DNA from: Prorocentrum cordatum
Taxonomy: Eukaryota; Sar; Dinophyceae; Prorocentrales; Prorocentraceae
Reading direction: 5' to 3'
NCBI GenBank assembly: GCA_963575745.1
Contig: CAUYUJ010017627.1
Location: forward strand, 748,972 to 812,971
DNA length: 64,000 bases
This document shows positions 48,962 to 59,937 of the stretch, one piece after another (within the stretch, counting starts at the first letter, position 1; every line of letters begins with the position of its first letter). A program made the translations under genes and the position numbers. A model generated the notes under the pieces. The model saw only the letters and a program-made list of their open reading frames with translations, did no database searches and was not told the origin of the DNA.

Positions 48962-49750
48962 CCAGGAGGAGGGGGGGGAGTAAAACCGGGACCAAGGAGG
49001 GGGATGAGGAGAAAAAGGAATGAGGAGAAATGAGGATGTGACTGTTTCAGCGTGAGAAATGGCGCCCGCCCAATTTGTTAACGCTCGGCGCCGAGAGCGG
49101 CGCGGCCGTTGCCGCCGAGAGCGGCGCGCGCGCAGTTCTTCTCTTTAACGGGAGAAATGACGTTTACAGGGGAGGAGGAGGAGGGGGAGGAGGAGGAGGA
49201 GGAGGAGGAGGAGGAGGACGAAGGGGATGCCCTCGCTGCAGCACTGCAGGGACACGCCGCCCTTCGCATGCTTCTGGTTGTTTATGTTGTTCGTTTAACG
49301 CCAGAAATGATGGCGGACGGAGGAGAGGAGGAGTGAGAAGGGGGAAACATAGGATGAAAGAGGGAAACATGGGATGAACACGAGTACTTTCGAGACCCGC
49401 GGTTCGGTCGCGCGCCTGCGCGGCGTGCTGAGAGCACGTTTTTTGCACCTGTCACCGCCGCCGCTATCCATGCGTTCTTCCTTTCAACGTGATGCATGAC
49501 GTTTTACACGGTTCCCCTGCAGACCGACTCCAGATCTCAGGATGCCGCCTCGCCGCCAGAAGCGACGCGCCCGAACCTTGCCCGAGCCTTCTTCTTTTCA
49601 ACGTGAGCAATGATTCGGCGCAAGGGTTGAAAAGGGATTGAAGGGGAGGGATTGAAAGGATTGGGCGAAGGTCGGCCCAGACATTCTCAGTAAGGTATCC
49701 GGACCGACAGACGTCGATGTTGTTTGTTTTCCCAATCGTTGTCCACGCAT

Positions 49751-49812
49751 GTTTCACCCATCCGTTTCACCCATCCGTTTCACCCATCCGTTGCACCCAT
49801 TTGTTTCACTGT
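49751..49812 (+). repeat. 13-bp tandem repeat GTTTCACCCATCC
   Basis: About five consecutive copies, the last two with single changes. Confidence 0.9.
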
Positions 49813-49889
49813 GCAGGGCGCGCACCAAGCGCTGCTCTGTGCACAGCGCGTTTCCACGTTCTTCGTTTGAACGTGAGAAATGACGTTTT

Positions 49890-50260
49890 ACGCGTTCATG
49901 CATGGCCGAGGCCTCGCGAACTCTGCGCGTTGAAAAACAAGAAAAGCAAGCCCAAACAAAGACCCCCAAGGCCCAGCCACTGGACCCACAAGGCCCCTCG
50001 AGGCTCAACCCAGCAAAAAAGGGAAAAACAGCCAAACAAAAACTAAATCCCAAAGCAGAGCCAACAATATCTCGAAAGAGTCAAACGAAACGAAAGCAAA
50101 CGAAACGAAAGCAAGCCAAAGGACTCCCAGGACCCCCCAAAGCAGGCCCAAAAAGACCGATCCAAGGCCCCCCAAAACAGGCCCAACAAGACCGCCATCC
50201 TTCCTCCTGCTCCTCCTCCTCCCGCTCCTTCTCCTCCTCCTCCTCCTCCTCCTCCTCCTC
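49890..50260. other. A-rich unique stretch and CCT microsatellite
   Basis: Lys/Gln/Pro-rich frames are compositional. 50,205-50,262 is a CTC/TCC run. No gene. Confidence 0.5.
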
Positions 50261-50263
50261 CTT

Positions 50264-50330
50264 TATTCCAAGGCTAGCGCCTCTGGCGCCGACCCCGCCA
50301 TATTCCAAGGCTAGCGCCTCAGCCGCCTTT
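50264..50330 (+). repeat. Two copies of ATTCCAAGGCTAGCGCCTC
   Basis: Copies at about 50,264 and 50,301, 37 bp apart. Confidence 0.8.
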
Positions 50331-50373
50331 CCCCCTCCCCAAAACCTTATTCCAAAAGTAACCGCCTCTGTCA

Positions 50374-50459
50374 CTAAGACGATCCTTTTTGGACTAAGAC
50401 GATTCGTTTTTAACTAAGACGTTCCTTTTTCAACTAAGACGATCATTTTTCATCAACTT

Positions 50460-50514
<55 letters not shown>

Positions 50515-50580
50515 AACCTAAGACGATCCTTCTTCATGTGTTTTAAAGTTGTCTTGAGTTTTTTGCGGTGTCTTGAGAAT
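50374..50580 (-). repeat. Right subterminal repeats, exact 20-bp period
   Basis: CTAAGACGAT(C/T)C(T/G)TTTTT begins at 50,374, 50,394, 50,414, 50,434 and 50,518. The reverse complement (CGTCTTAG) resembles the left core CGTCTTGAG. Two direct-orientation GTCTTGAG copies lie at 50,551 and 50,570. Confidence 0.7.
50462..50516. repeat. T33-A22 homopolymer junction
   Basis: 33 T followed directly by 22 A, between two subterminal repeat copies. It can form a long hairpin and may be partly an assembly product. Confidence 0.9.
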
Positions 50581-50594
50581 TCTCACACCTTGCG

Positions 50595-50650
50595 ACAAAA
50601 CTCACAACACATACAGGCGTCTGGAGAAACTCAAGACGCTGGATGTCAGG
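50595..50650 (-). repeat. Right terminal inverted repeat
   Basis: The reverse complement reads CCTGACATCCAGCGTCTTGA into GTTTCTCCAGACGCCTG, matching the left end. The same internal hairpin is present with one mismatch (GCGTCTGGAG / CTCAAGACGC). Confidence 0.8.
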
Positions 50651-51010
50651 GTCTGCAGAGGTGGCACTGCGTCGGTCAACCTCCACCTGGAGGTCAGCGT
50701 CGGCCTCGACAAGACCAACGCGGACACGCTGCACGGAGTGCTCGGGGCCCTGCAAGCGGCCAACAAGCCTTTCGTGGTCTGTGGCGATTTCAACATGGAG
50801 CCGTCCGTCAAAGCAGAGTCGGGCTGGCTATAGAGGCAGCCCAAGCGGTCGTCGCGGCTCTTTCGAAGCCCACGTGCAGGCCCGCGGGCCGCATCATCGA
50901 TTTCTTCGTGGTCTCCAGGAGCTTCCGCGGGGCCAAGGCCAGCGCCATTCGCGGGCTCGACCTCGGCCCGCACTGGCCTGTCGCGCTCGAGCTGCTCGGG
51001 CCAGACAAGC
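50651..51010 (+). pseudogene. LINE-2 endonuclease, C-terminal half
   Basis: From the codon TGC at 50,654 the frame reads GGTASVNLHLEVSVGLDK, then KPFVVCGDFNMEPSVK, with the GDFN active-site motif at 50,783. A stop near 50,831 is bypassed only by shifting frame to AIEAAQAVVAALSKPTC and RIIDFFVVSRSFRG, then LGPHWPVALEL with the terminal His. Together with 28,248-28,577 it makes one endonuclease domain in the expected order. Confidence 0.75.
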
Positions 51011-52290
51011 AGCGGGGCGTCGCCGTCGTGCGCTCGGCGAAGCGGCTTCCGCTGCCCAGGCCTCTGGCCTGCTGTGCCAGGGACCGCGCTCCCGGCTGGC
51101 TGGCAGCTAGCGACTTGCTAGCGCGGGCCAGAGACCTGGACAGCATGTGGCAAGTATTCATCAGGCAGGCGGAAGCCAACGTGGTCGACGCGCGCGGGCT
51201 CATGCACGACCTCGACAGGTACGCGGGGAGAACGGATCGCCCCAGGCTTGCGGCAACGTCTACTAACAGCCCCGTCGCCCCCGAGGTTGCCGAGGGCCAC
51301 GAGAGCGGCGACCTGGTGCAGATCGATCGCCATCTACATTCGAGACGCAGCGCAGATCGACAAGCCGTTCTCCAGGATGGGAGCCTTGAAGGCGCCCCAG
51401 CGCATGCCCAGCAAGCCTCCGCCCAACCTCTCCGCGCTGCAAGGCGTGATCGGAGTCATCAGCAGTGAGGCTCAGGACTTCTCCCTGAGCCAACTCGAGA
51501 TCCTGAGCGTAGCCTGCTTCTCCTGGTCAGAGGCCATGGTCGTGGCCGGCCTCGAGCAAGCGCGGCGCAACTGCAACGACTGGGTGCTTCACTCGGTGGC
51601 GACTGGCTCGGGAGAGGTCCATGCGGTGACCAAGTTGGCGCAATCATGGAATGCGCGGCCAGCCAATGCAGACGGCGAGGCGCCGCTCACCGTGCAGCAG
51701 AGCCTCCTGGCCCTCGTCGACGAGCGGACGAAGTGCGCGGACGTGGTCGCGCCTGCTCCAGCGGCACGCGCGAATACATCCTCAGATGGCCAGGGGCGTT
51801 CCTTCCTGTTCTGAGGATCTCGTCACGGCTGATGGCGACGTCGTCTTCCCCAGATGGCCAGGGGCGTGCTTCCCTTGTGCTGGGGGCATCGGCCAGTCCG
51901 AGTGCGTCTTCGTCTGGCGTTAGAGCGCATAGCCCTAGTGTGCCATCGCAATTACTAGGCTCCGTCGCCACGGGCGCGAGGGCGCAAAGACTTGGTTTAC
52001 CATCGCGGCTGCCAGGCAATGAGTCACCACGCTGGCCAGGGTGCCTGGTCGGTGCTCATGCACCAGGCGAGGCGGTGGATAAAGTGGCTGGCGTGAGGCC
52101 CGCGGGCCCTCCGAGTGCCGCGGGCCCCCGTTCGGGGTCGCCGTCGGCGCGAGGAGCGGGAATCGCGCCGCTGCCTTGGGCAGCGCGGGCGGGATCCGCA
52201 GCCGCGGGGGGGGGGGGGGCGGCGAGCGCCCGAAGGCCGCCCCCCCCCAGGTCCGACGCCCTGCGAGAGCACCTTGTAAGGCTGCGCGCG
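51011..52290 (+). other. LINE-2 linker between endonuclease and RT
   Basis: Continuous but frame-shifting coding-like sequence to about 51,780 (for example RDLDSMWQVFIRQAEANVVD and LSVACFSWSEAMVVAGLEQA). After that, about 500 bp does not look like LINE protein and includes the 170-bp repeat at 52,094. ATGGCCAGGGGCGT recurs at 51,786 and 51,854, pointing to a small internal insertion. Confidence 0.45.
52094..52262 (+). repeat. 170-bp direct repeat, copy 1 (inside LINE-2 linker)
   Basis: GCCGCGGGCCCCC, AGCGGGAATCGCGCCGCTGC and a long G run, then GGCCGCCCCCCCCC and AGGTCC, match 55,138-55,307. The C-run followed by AG resembles a 3' splice site. Confidence 0.75.
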
Positions 52291-53145
52291 AGAGGCACCG
52301 CCTGAACTGGCCCGAGGACCTTGGCGAGCGCCCCGGTCGGCCATATGTGGCAGAGCTGCGGAAGGTGATCACGTCGCCCAATCCGCAGTCGGGGTCCAAC
52401 TTCGACAGCATTCGCCCGAGCGAGTTCAACTTGACGGGCGACCAGGGCATCGAAGCGCTCATAGATTTGGCCATCGCCATCGAGCAGCGGGCCGCCTGGC
52501 CCAGCTTCATCACCAAGATGGCATTCATTCCCAAGGCTAACGGGGGTATTCGGTCCATTGCCTCGTTGGCTGCTGTGGTCAGGGTTCATGGCAGGCTGCG
52601 CAGGCCGCTCCTGCAGCAGTGGGGCAAGGACAACGACAGGCCGCACTGGTGGGCGTGCTCAGGGCCTTCGTGCGACAGAGCGGCGTGGCAGCAGCAGGCG
52701 CGGTCCGAGTGGATCGCCATGATGGGTGACCTTCATCCTGATCAGGACTGGGCGTCTGCTAGCATCCTGCTGGACTTCTGGAAGGCCTTGAGCGGGTCTC
52801 CCACGCGTGGCGGCCATCAAGTACGGGTTTCCGCTCTGGCTGGCCAAGCTGCAGGTCTCGATCTACCGCGCGCCCAGGGTGCTCCACTTGGGCGGTTGTT
52901 GCTCGAAGGAGTTGGAGGTGTTCCAGACAGTCCTCCCTGGCGACGCGTTCGCCACATGTTTCATGAGGCTCCTGCTCTTACAGCCGCTCGACGAGCTGGT
53001 GGCCAGGTTCGGGGCCGTCACTCCAGCCATCGCGGTGGATGATCTGGCCATGCAGAGATGGGGGGCGCCCGGAGGGTTCAGGGCGACCTGGTCGGCGCCG
53101 CTCGTCTCCTCATGGGCCGCCTCTCATTGGTCAATCTCAAGATAG
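52290..53145 (+). pseudogene. LINE-2 reverse transcriptase
   Basis: 52,290-52,805 reads LNWPEDLGERPGRPYVAELR, FITKMAFIPKANGGIRSIAS and SILLDFWKAL, in which Asp codon 52,773-52,775 is the first catalytic Asp. After a frame shift near 52,807 it reads IKYGFPLWLAKLQVSIYRAP, then TPAIAVDDLAMQ, with the AVDD form of the YxDD box at 53,035-53,043. The order FIPK, LDF-K-A, G-(F/D) and VDD is that of RVT_1 in dinoflagellate LINEs. Both active-site motifs persist; the frame breaks inactivate it. Confidence 0.85.
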
Positions 53146-54332
53146 CAGTCAAGAAGTCGAAGGTGATGGCTATCACAGGACGGTCACGCAGGCAGGTGAG
53201 CAGGCATATTTTCAATAATGCTGGCGTACAGGGAGCTCGACATGCGCGCGACATGGGCGTCGACCGCGCGGGGGGGCTCCGCGCAGCCAGCGCGCCCAGG
53301 CAGCAGCGGTTCGCCAACGTCGAGCTACGCTTGGGCAAGGTCAAGAGCTTCTTGGGCCTGCGGCGCGGGCGCGCGGCAGCGGCCAAGGTGGCGTTCGCGG
53401 AGCTCCACCCCTCGGCCATGTGCGGGGTCAACTGCACAGGCCTCAACCGCAGCGAGCTGGCTAATATGAGGTCGATCACGCTGCGCGCGGTGGAGCAGCT
53501 GCCCGCAGGCAGTCGCGCCTCGGCAGTGCTGATGCTGGCAGGTTCCAAGACGCTCGACCCGATCTTCGCTGCGACCCCGGGGCCAGTCATGATGCTGGCC
53601 AAAGCCGCGCGGGGGAAGTGGGTCCCGAACACCATCCGGCAGAGCGCGTTCGAGTGGAACGCACGGGTCGCCAAGCATTGGGGCGATGTGCGAGGGCCGC
53701 TTGGTGTTGCTGCCACGTCGCTTCGCAGGATCGGCTGCGCGCTCGGTTCTTTCATTCGCTGGCTCGCGGACGCGGGCGAGCAGCTCAACCTGGCGACGAG
53801 TTCGCCCTGGGCCGTCGAGCAGCTCGTCACGGGGAGCGCGGAGAGGTGGCAGCTTACACAGTTGGCGAAGTCCACGCATCAGGATATTCACGCAACAGGC
53901 GGCGTCTTTCTACCGCGGGTGCGTCGGCGGGTCACGACGGGACGAGGATTCACCGAGATCGCCGGGCAGTGGTGCTTGCTCGCGCCGAGCGAAGCGGGCT
54001 ACGCCGGGCCATGCGTCGTTGGCGGCCACTGGTTCAACGGGCGGCGGTGTGCCGCTGGCCTCAGCTTGTCTTCTGTCTGCTCGTTGTGCCCTGGCAAGCT
54101 GGGCGCGCTATGGCATCGGCGCCGTGAATGCCATGGGTCGTGGCCCAGCTTCGCGCCCCCCACTGGGATGGAGCAGTTCCTGGACAAAGGCGACCCCATC
54201 ACCGCTCGCACGCCGCTGGAGGGGCTCTGGCTTTCAGAGCCGCTCACGGAGTGGAGGCCCCCCGCTGGCGACGTCCTTGCGCGCGCATTGGATCAACGGC
54301 CACGACGAGGGCATGCCGTTTGCAGAGCCTGA
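53058..54332 (+). pseudogene. LINE-2 RT thumb/connection and zinc motif
   Basis: An uninterrupted frame of 424 codons overlaps the previous fragment. It starts just after the active site with RLLMGRLSLVNLKIAVKKSK. Long helical sequence follows. Near 54,085-54,130 it has CSLCPGKLGALWHRRREC, a Cys-Cys-His-Cys arrangement placed before RNase H in such elements. It ends at TGA 54,330, after which the RNase H domain continues in a different frame. Confidence 0.75.
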
Positions 54333-54880
54333 CTTGTGCGCCGACGGGGCCTCCACCGACGGCGGCGCGAGGGTCGCGCGCGCCGCTGGTGCGGTGGTCG
54401 CCCTTCCCCGAGGAGGCGACGAGGTTGGCCCTGGGCCTCGGCGAGCCACGCGAGCTTTATGTTCGCCGCTTGCGGGGGCCTTACAATCCATCGATGAAGG
54501 AGAGCTGCTGTCGCTCCTTTTCCTGCTCAGTCGCAAGACCCCGCCCGCCGTCGCTCATTTTGACGCGGGGCACGTGGCGGGCGGCGTCGGCGAGCGTGGT
54601 CCGCAGGCCACCGCGAGCAGCATGTCAGCTTCGGCCGCGCTGCGGGCTTGGGCGCGGCACGCCGCCCAGGAGTTCGGCGGCCTCGGCGACCGGGCCCTCG
54701 AGGCGGTCAAGGTCAAGACCGTCGAGGCGCACTTCTGGGCCAAGCAGTGCGCGCCGAAGCCCTGCGCCCCGCCCCTCTCTGGCGGGACCTCGCGCAAGCG
54801 ACGTGCCATGACAGCCTCGGCTACGCGGCCGCGGCGGCGGCGGCTTTCTCTGCCCGGGCGACGGCGAGCGAGGAGTCTGG
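54300..54880 (+). pseudogene. LINE-2 RNase H domain
   Basis: The frame used reads GMPFAEPDLCADGASTDGG (first Asp near 54,343), SIDEGELLSLLFLLSRK (Glu near 54,495), VAHFDAGHVAGG (Asp near 54,561) and LEAVKVKTVEAHF near 54,700. The Asp-Glu-Asp spacing is as in cellular-type RNase H carried by LINE polyproteins. The frame stays open to 55,194 but becomes Arg/Ser-rich after about 54,790, where the protein seems to continue in another frame. Confidence 0.65.
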
Positions 54881-55985
54881 ACGACGCGGCGCCGACGACA
54901 TCAGCGAGACCGCTCAGGGCCCCTGGGCGGCCAAGAAGAACATCGCCCGCACGTTGTCGGCGGCCTCTGGGGCCACCTCGGGCGAGGCGGGCCGCCCGAG
55001 TGAGGGGCGGGCAGGGGCGCCATCTTTGGGCCGGTATTGCTACTGTTGGCCTCGGGGGCCTCCAGAGTGGACCTCCCGCGGGCCCCGCCGCAGAAGCCTT
55101 TTTCGGCTCTAGCTCGGCGGCGCAAGTGGCTGTTGCGAGGCCCGTGGGCTGTCGATTGCCGCGGGCCCCCTTTCGGAGGCCGCCATCGGCGTGAAGAGCG
55201 GGAATCGCGCCGCTGCCTCGCGCAGTGAGGGCGGGGTCCCCAGCCGCGGGGAGGGGGGGGGCGGGGGGGGGCCTCGGCGAGCGCCCTGAGGCCGCCCCCC
55301 CCCCCAGGTCCCCTGCTGCCTCCTGAGGGCCCCGCTGCGGCTGCCCCTCCGGAGGGCCCAGCCCTGACTGCCGCGCAGGGCAGCCAGCAGCCTCTGCCTG
55401 TTGGCGCGGGGCACCTCTGCGGGCGAGGGCTCCCGCCGTCTGCCGAGAGTTTGCGCTCCGCCGGCCAGGTCCCGTCGCAGTGCGGCCGTATTTTCGCCCG
55501 CCGCTCGATCGAGGTCGCCCGAACCCTCTCGATCGGCGGCCTTCGGCGGCCCCCCTGGGCCCCCTGCCGCTGCGCCCTTCGCGCGCGACGACGCCGGGGC
55601 CCCTGGGGTGGCCAGTGGCGGGCGCCAGCTGGTCACTGTCAATGGGTGCCGCATTTGCACCAGGTACCACTGCCGCGCTCGCGCGGTCGGCGGCGAGCAC
55701 CGCGGGTCGGCAGCAGCGGGGCGCAAGCTCCCCAACAGCGCTCGAGGCCAGCAGCATCGCCTCGAGAAGGCCCAGAGGATCAGGATCGGGCTGCCGCCGG
55801 AATAGGCGCAGCCAACGGCGCGGGCTCACTGATAGGGGGGGCGGCCCTTTGGCCGCTCGCTCTTCTGCCGCGCCGCTCCCCGCCCCAGGCTTTCGCTTGC
55901 AGCCTGCGCCCGCGGCCGCCAGCATGGCGGCTGCTCTGACGAGCTCGCGCCGCGCGAGCCTGGCACGCAGCCAAAGCAATACACC
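54881..55985 (+). other. LINE-2 3' region and junction with satellite
   Basis: GC-rich with long compositional ORFs on both strands. It includes copy 2 of the 170-bp repeat (55,138-55,307). The boundary with the satellite is near 55,985. No poly-A or simple 3' repeat tail is evident. Confidence 0.4.
55138..55307 (+). repeat. 170-bp direct repeat, copy 2 (LINE-2 3' region)
   Basis: Matches 52,094-52,262, including AGAGCGGGAATCGCGCCGCT and the terminal poly-C then AGGTCC. Confidence 0.75.
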
Positions 55986-56322
55986 GGTGGAACCACCCCG
56001 CATTCGCCACCCCCAACCAGCGCAACACTTCGCAGCCCCGTGCGGAGCTCCACCGAAGGACCCAGTGCAACCGCCCGCATGCGTCACCCACGCCCAACAC
56101 AGCACTTCGTGGCCCCGTAGGGAGCCCCACCGGAGGCACGAGTGGCACCGCCCGCATGCGTCACCCCCACCCAGCGCAGCGTATCGAGGCCTCTTAAGGA
56201 GCTCTACCGAAGGCCCCAGTGGCGGTGGCCGCATGCGTTTTCCCCATCCAGTACAGCGCGTCGTGGCCCCACAGGGAGCCCCACCGAAGGTTCCAGTGGC
56301 ACCGCCCGCGTGCCTTTTCGGA
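55986..56322 (+). repeat. 78-bp satellite, second segment
   Basis: About four units of CACCCAG(C/T)(G/A)CAGCG-CTTCGTGGCCCC-AGGGAGC(T/C)CCACCGAAGG-CCCAGTGGC-CCGCATGCGTC. The first unit begins part-way through, matching where the left remnant at 27,041 stopped. Confidence 0.85.
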
Positions 56323-58035
56323 AAGGTGCGCGGGCGCCGCCATTGTTCTTTTCTCGTTCGAGCCGCAGGGCGCGGCAGCCCATGGGCGTGCATTCCGGCC
56401 GATCAACTAGGCAAACATATTTGGCCCGCTGGTTGGCGCCACCTGGAGGCGTTGCCCACGGCAGCTTGTAGGCGGATGCTCTCTCCAGTTGCGCGAAATG
56501 CATCAGGCAACGCGCTTCGAACCCATTCTGTTCGGGGCCTCTCGGTTCGCCGGGCGCGCGTGCTGGTGGCGGGGGGGGGGGGGGGGGGGCGGGTTGGAAC
56601 GTGGCTTCTCGCGTGTCAGCAGTGTCCGGTCTACGCGAGACACGACCCAGCAAAATGAATTGTCTGCGTCGGACTTGCACAGGTGTTGCTTCGAAGCCCG
56701 CGCGCTGCAAGACATCGGCATTGGATGCCTTGGACAAGAAAGACGGCTGCATGTTGAGGGCGAGTCTTAGGCACTTGGCCCGGGGGCCGCCGAGAACGAA
56801 GGCCCGCCTTCGCGAAGCGCCCCGCCGACAGCGCGCACAGCAACTTGGACTCGACCAGCGACTGACATACCAACGGGCGACGTTTGAGTAGCAAAGATGA
56901 ACGCTCCCATACTTGCCGGAGGGCGCGGAAGCGCGCAGCTGCCGCCCCGATCCGTCGGGCCATCTCTCGGTCCATGCGGCCATTTGCTGACGACGAAGAA
57001 CCAAGGTGGACGATGTTGTCCTCGCTCTGTACGACTTCCCTGTGGAGGCGCACCTGCTTGCGCGCGTTCGCCTGCGGCAATTGGAACTTGCCGAAGTGTA
57101 GCTCAAGGCCGCGCGCGCTGCCTGCCCGCGCCGCGGCCTCCGCGAACTGCTGGGCGCGCGCGGCCGCTGCGCCCAGAAGCAACGCGTCATCTGCGAAAGC
57201 AATGTCGGCCATTGGCTTCGGCCGGCATGCCTCCGCGGCAGGCCCGGGGAGCGCTGCGACCGCATCCTCCATCAGCGCCGACATTCACGCCGTGGGCATT
57301 GGCGGGCTCAGGGCGCACCCCTGCGAAACCCCAGATCGCTGTGGTCTCTCCCCCGATTGAATTCCGGAGTCCTCCGCGAATAAACGCCTGTTCATCATGA
57401 TATAACGAATGATGCGGACACACCCAGGAGTGATTCCAAACCGCGCGAGCGCGTGCAACAAGCGCTCTGCGCGCGCGCTGTCGAAGGCCTTGCGCCAGTC
57501 CAGCATTTTGCAGAGTGCGCCGACGCTCATGGCGCCTTCTCGCAATGCAAATGGCCTCCTCCGCGCAGCGCTGGCAACGATATGCGCATGATGAAGGCCA
57601 CAGGCGGCTGTGCAGTCCAGCGTCTAGGAAGCGCTGCTTCAGCATGCTGGCGAACGAGCGATAAGCAACTGATGTTAAGCATTGGTCTGTAGATGTCCAT
57701 GCAAGATGGGTCTTTCTTTTTGAAAATCATCGATGCCCGTGCTGCCACCCAGTCGTCCAGGAGCGCTTCTGAAGCTGAGCACTCATTCGTGACGTCCGGG
57801 AGAGGTTGCAGGCACTGGCCGTCCGCGGAGGCCAAGACCATGTAGAGTTCGACGGGGATGTCTTTCTCTTTTCGCACTCTTGCCAGGTGACATGCGCGCG
57901 ATGGCCCTCCAGAGTTCGTTATGCGTGAAATCGGCTTCGACAATATCTAGTTTCTGCTGGGCGTGCTCGGAAGATTCCCGCAGGGCGATCACGTGTCGAA
58001 CTTTCCACAGCATTCTTTCCAAAAAGTAAGCGAAT
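56323..58035 (-). mobile_element. LINE-3: 5'-truncated non-LTR RT on the minus strand
   Basis: Read from 58,022 downward: DFTHNELWRAIARMSPGKS; ASMIFKKKDPSCMDIYRP (about 57,700); MLDWRKAFDSARAERLLHAL with the catalytic Asp near 57,500; SGVSQGCALSP (about 57,315); DIAFADDALLLGAAAARAQQ with the catalytic Asp pair near 57,190; SNADVLQRAGFEATPVQVRR (about 56,735). These are RVT_1 motifs in order, of a family different from LINE-2 (FADD rather than AVDD). At least three frame shifts occur. Satellite on both sides is in register, so it is an insertion into the array. Confidence 0.85.
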
Positions 58036-59090
58036 GCCCTTGGGTGGGGGGAACTTCCCCCACCCAGCGCAACGTTTCGTCACCCCACAGGGAGTGCCAC
58101 TGAAGGCCGCAGCGTCTGTGTGTCCGTATGCGTTTCCCCCACCCACCACAGCGCCTTCGTTTCGTGGCCCCAAAGGGAGCTCCACCGAAGGCCCCAGTGG
58201 CGGTATGCGCACGCGTTGCCACCCAGTACAGCGCTTCGCGGCCCCATGGGGAGCTCCACCGCAGGCCCCAGCGACGGTGTCCGAATGCGTCACCCCCACC
58301 CACTACAGCGCTTCGTGGCCCCAGTGGGAGCTCCACCGAAGGCCTTGGTGGCACCGCCCGCATGCTTCACCCCAACGCAGTACAGCTTAGTGGCCACCGA
58401 AAACCCCAGTGGCTGAGCTCGCATGCGGCTCCCCCACTCAATACAGCGCTTCGCTGCTTCATTGGGAACTCCACCGAAGGCCCCAGCGGCTATCTCTCGC
58501 ATGCGGTTCCCCCCGCCCATTACAGCGCTTCGTGGCCCCATACGGAACCCCACCGAAGGCCCCATTGGCTGCTCTCGCAAGCGGTTCCCCCGCCCAGTAC
58601 GGCGCTTCGTGGCCTCATGCGGAGCTTCACCGAAGGCTCCAGCGGCGGCGTTCGCATGCGATTCCTCGCCCAGCACAGCGCTTCGTGGTCCCATGGGGAG
58701 CTCCACCGACGGCCCCGGTGGCGGTGTTCGCATGCGTTCCCCCCGTCCAGTACAGCGCTTCGTGGCCCCCTTGGGAGCTCCACGGAAGACCCCAGTGGCG
58801 GTGTTCGGTCGCGTTGCCCCCACCCAGTACAGCGGCTCCACTGGCGGCGGTCGCATGCGCTTCCCCTGCCCAGTACAGCGTTTCATTGCCCCATAACGGG
58901 CCCCACCGAAGGCCCCAGGAGCGGCCCCGCCCCATTGCAGCGCACCCTTCGTGCGTTTCGCTGCCAAGCAGTGGGTTCCGCCTAAAGCACCCATAGCGGC
59001 GCCCACATGGCGGCCCCGCTCCAGATCGGCACGCCCTTCGCATGCATCATGGCCCCATGAGGAGATCCCCCGAAGAAGATGCCCGCCACG
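58036..59090 (+). repeat. 78-bp satellite, third segment
   Basis: About 13 units with GCTTCGTGGCCCCAT, GGAGCTCCACCGAAGGCCCC and CGCATGCG(T/G)TTCCCC. The last units (58,900-59,090) are eroded. Open frames on both strands are products of a repeat length that is a multiple of three in places. Confidence 0.95.
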
Positions 59091-59937
59091 ACTGCACTCA
59101 CAACTGCATTTGGTTTGTCTTTCCCCTGGGTATTTTTTTTGTCTGCATGTATCATCAGAGCAGCCTCGGGCTTCATTCGGTGCAGGGAAAAGCAGGAGGT
59201 GGGTAAGAGGAAGGGGGAACGAGGTAGAGGAAGAGGAGGACACGGAGGACAAGGAGGAGGAACGAGGGGGTGGGAGAGGAGGGACTGGCCGCAGCGATCG
59301 CCGCCCCCGGCGGCGCCTCTCCGCCGAACCTCCTGGCGGAGCGAGGGAGAACAAATCGCGGCCAGCCCTGCGCGTTCGTCCACAAGCCGCGAGGCGGCAC
59401 GGGGAACAGCGGGGGGGGGCCCGCGTTCCGAGTCTGGAGCAGTAGCGCAAGTCCGGATTCGGTGGGCGAGAGTTGCGTCCGCGAAAGAACCGAAGACGCA
59501 ACAACGGTATAGGCATAAATTGTCGGCGGTCCGCGCGGATTTCTTGGACCTGCGCTGGGGGGCCCAGGCGACGCCTCCGGAGCCGCCCCTGGCGCGATCC
59601 GCGGGGGTTCAGCGCAAATCCAACAACAAGCGCGGACCATGAAACAATTACATTTATGCAGTTTTGGCGTTCGAGGAAAACAGTCCAGGAAACTTCTCTT
59701 CGCTTTCGCGCTCTAGGGGCTCCCTCAGGGCCCCAGGGCCGTCAACAACTGTTCAGGGTGAAGAGCAGGTCCGGGAGAAGGCCCCGCCATCGAGGGACCG
59801 TTTCCACCAAGACCCCGCTTATTTTCCCAACCATCTTGTGGTGTTGGGTCCTCGTTTTGAAGAGACAGCGCCCCGCGTTCTTCCATCCTGCCTTCTTTCC
59901 TCATCCCCCTCCTCCTCCCCCTCCCTCCTCCCGTCCA
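59091..59937 (+). other. Insertion or spacer in the satellite, with a possible tyrosine-recombinase relic
   Basis: The plus frame at about 59,440-59,570 reads VASAKEPKTQQRYRHKLSAV then RADFLDLRWG. It resembles the N-terminal SAM-like segment of tyrosine recombinases (T-x-x-R-Y followed by a helix with F/L). The catalytic R-H-R-Y domain is not present, so this is tentative. The rest has no recognisable gene. Confidence 0.3.

Larger units (their letters stand above)
48375..49890 (+). repeat. Dispersed TTCAACGTGAGAAATGACG motif, eight same-strand copies
   Basis: Variants begin near 48,375, 48,508, 49,047, 49,145, 49,293, 49,474, 49,596 and 49,864. Several are followed by TTTTACA-like sequence. 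GCCCTCGCTGCAGCAC recurs near 48,595 and 49,230. It looks like an eroded longer tandem array. No gene is supported across 47,870-50,370. Confidence 0.6.

Noticed and set aside
58128-59516. Long ORFs across the 78-bp satellite (285, 195 and 408 codons)
   Set aside because: Repeat units keep frames open on both strands. No independent evidence of coding.
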